Source: an archaeon (GTDB lineage: Archaea > Nanobdellota > Nanobdellia > Woesearchaeales > GW2011-AR9). From it: DNA of 5,520 nt. Below the pieces are notes generated by a model. That model saw only the letters and a list, made by a program, of their open reading frames with translations. It searched no databases and was not told where the DNA came from. Where the stretch lies: the NCBI GenBank assembly GCA_020053615.1, contig JAGVMW010000129.1:1-5520 (forward strand). The letters run 5' to 3'. How positions within the stretch are numbered: position 1 is the first letter of the stretch; the number at the start of each line of letters is the position of its first letter. Shown here one piece after another: positions 5,119 to 5,520 of this stretch. Both the position numbers and the translations under genes were made by a program.

Positions 5119-5496
5119 CTACAAGGGCGTTAGTTTAGATAAATGTCTTTTGTTTGAAAAACCAATTTCCTTTAAAAATCTACCTAATTGTTCTAAGCCG
5201 TAAATCTCCAGCGAGTTTCTTTTACCATCGCGGTTACTTGTATTCACATATAAACTAAAATCTTTAGAGAGAATCTCAGCTAATTGTTTAATCAGGGGGA
5301 TACTTGCCATTTGTAGAACTATTCGCGGGTATGGCTGAGAATACTTCTTTCTTTTATCAAAAAACAAGCATCCATCAGTGTCAAAAATACCTTTGATTGC
5401 AGCTTTAATAAATTCATCCTTTTCTAGGCACAGTCCGTTTTGTGAGTGATAGCACCATATCCACCTGAAAACAAGGACGGCTTTGCCGTCCTGTTT
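5119..5496 (-). pseudogene. Truncated LAGLIDADG homing-endonuclease-like fragment
   Basis: The open frame has 125 codons. It contains the LAGLIDADG-type helix and active-site motif AAIKGIFDTDGCLFF, then a core pattern of PYPRIVLQM, a helical segment (IKQLAEILSKDFSLY), LEIYG and FLKEIGFSNKRHLSKL, typical of one half of such enzymes. No ATG or GTG precedes the motif in this frame; upstream the frame runs through a strong hairpin to a TGA at 5499. The N-terminal half is therefore missing, consistent with a decayed gene. A short form starting at a TTG inside the motif (5367) would lack the catalytic Asp and is unlikely. The stop codon TAG falls inside the tRNA-Thr 5' end. These endonucleases normally spread introns or inteins, so the position beside an intron-bearing tRNA is suggestive. 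Confidence 0.75.
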
Positions 5497-5498
5497 TC
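5467..5498. repeat. Strong hairpin (14-bp stem, one bulge)
   Basis: GAAAAC (5467-5472) pairs with GTTTTC (5493-5498), and AGGACGGC (5474-5481) with GCCGTCCT (5485-5492). The loop is TTT and A5473 is a single bulge. It sits at the broken end of the LAGLIDADG frame. It may be a terminator for plus-strand transcription (AT-rich, T-containing sequence follows), or a small palindromic repeat whose insertion accompanied the truncation. Confidence 0.65.
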
Positions 5499-5519
5499 AT
5501 TTAATTGTTTTCATTTAAT
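5492..5519. repeat. 14-bp tandem direct repeat at the window edge
   Basis: TGTTTTCATTTAAT occurs twice in direct succession (5492-5505, 5506-5519). The first copy shares its 5' end with the hairpin's right arm. More copies may follow outside the window, so the array length is unknown. Confidence 0.75.
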
Positions 5520-5520
5520 G

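Larger units (their letters stand above)
5020..5128 (-). tRNA. tRNA-Thr(GGU) with two introns
   Basis: The acceptor stem GCCCTTG/CAAGGGC is fully paired and the T-arm is GGGAG-TTCAAAT-CTCCC. The anticodon stem TTTCC/GGAAA encloses TTGGTA, with the GGT anticodon at 5080-5078. Two insertions must be removed to give a normal tRNA: 21 nt after position 37, and 15 nt in the D-loop. The mature product is then 73 nt, with D-arm GCGC-AGTGGTAA-GCGC, a 5-nt variable loop and discriminator U73, which fits archaeal tRNA-Thr. CCA is not encoded. Small introns at these sites are spliced by the archaeal endonuclease, so this is the best evidence that the host is archaeal. The gene's 5' end overlaps the end of the LAGLIDADG fragment by 10 nt. 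Exact intron ends are inferred from folding. Confidence 0.9.

Noticed and set aside
5021..5128. A long-variable-arm (Ser/Leu type) tRNA
   Set aside because: The extra bases fall in the D-loop and anticodon loop, not in the variable region, which is a normal 5 nt once both insertions are removed.
1..5520. CRISPR array
   Set aside because: Only two-copy tandem repeats of 14 and 15 bp without spacers are present, and there is no cas-like gene.

Overview
The window reads as a piece of an AT-rich archaeal genome, most likely a small-genome DPANN lineage (Woesearchaeota/Pacearchaeota-like); the lineage is an inference. The archaeal signals are a tRNA-Thr gene that folds properly only after removal of two short introns, one at the canonical 37/38 site and one in the D-loop; a TATA box about 25 bp in front of an apparently leaderless alaS; and GGTGA-type Shine-Dalgarno sites. 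The alaS product itself is of bacterial type and short, as in CPR bacteria, so gene exchange with bacteria is likely, and a CPR host cannot be excluded from alaS alone.

The left 2.4 kb, all on the minus strand, is a diversity-generating retroelement (DGR). In transcription order it holds a target gene (variable protein, 2354-1491) with an internal variable repeat (VR, 1771-1675), a spacer, the non-coding template repeat (TR, 1282-1186), a DGR-type reverse transcriptase (RT, 1143-111) and a hairpin/T-run terminator (59-15). The diagnostic is direct: in the 88-bp TR/VR core there are 13 differences, and 12 of them are at adenines of the TR coding strand. A run of AAC (Asn) codons in TR has become Ser, Ile, Asp, Gly and Tyr in VR. 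Two DNA hairpins with GAA triloops follow VR, where DGRs carry their target-recognition structure. The RT carries all key motifs but is broken by one extra A in an A6 run. The TR also has an in-frame TGA that an error-free copy would bring into the target gene. The cassette is therefore either recently decaying or carries a sequencing error in the RT. No Avd-like accessory gene is present in the window.

The right part holds housekeeping genes. On the plus strand are alaS (2527-4284), divergent from the DGR target gene, then a 126-bp imperfect palindrome, then a NYN/LabA-like nuclease-fold gene (4488-5009). Convergent to it, on the minus strand, is the two-intron tRNA-Thr(GGU) (5128-5020). Its 5' end overlaps the 3' end of a truncated LAGLIDADG endonuclease-like fragment (5496-5119). 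That fragment is cut off upstream next to a strong hairpin and a 14-bp tandem repeat at the window edge.

Functionally, the DGR RT would copy TR RNA with errors at adenines, and the cDNA would replace VR, diversifying a ligand-binding surface on the target protein. alaS, the tRNA gene and the NYN gene look like unrelated host context.
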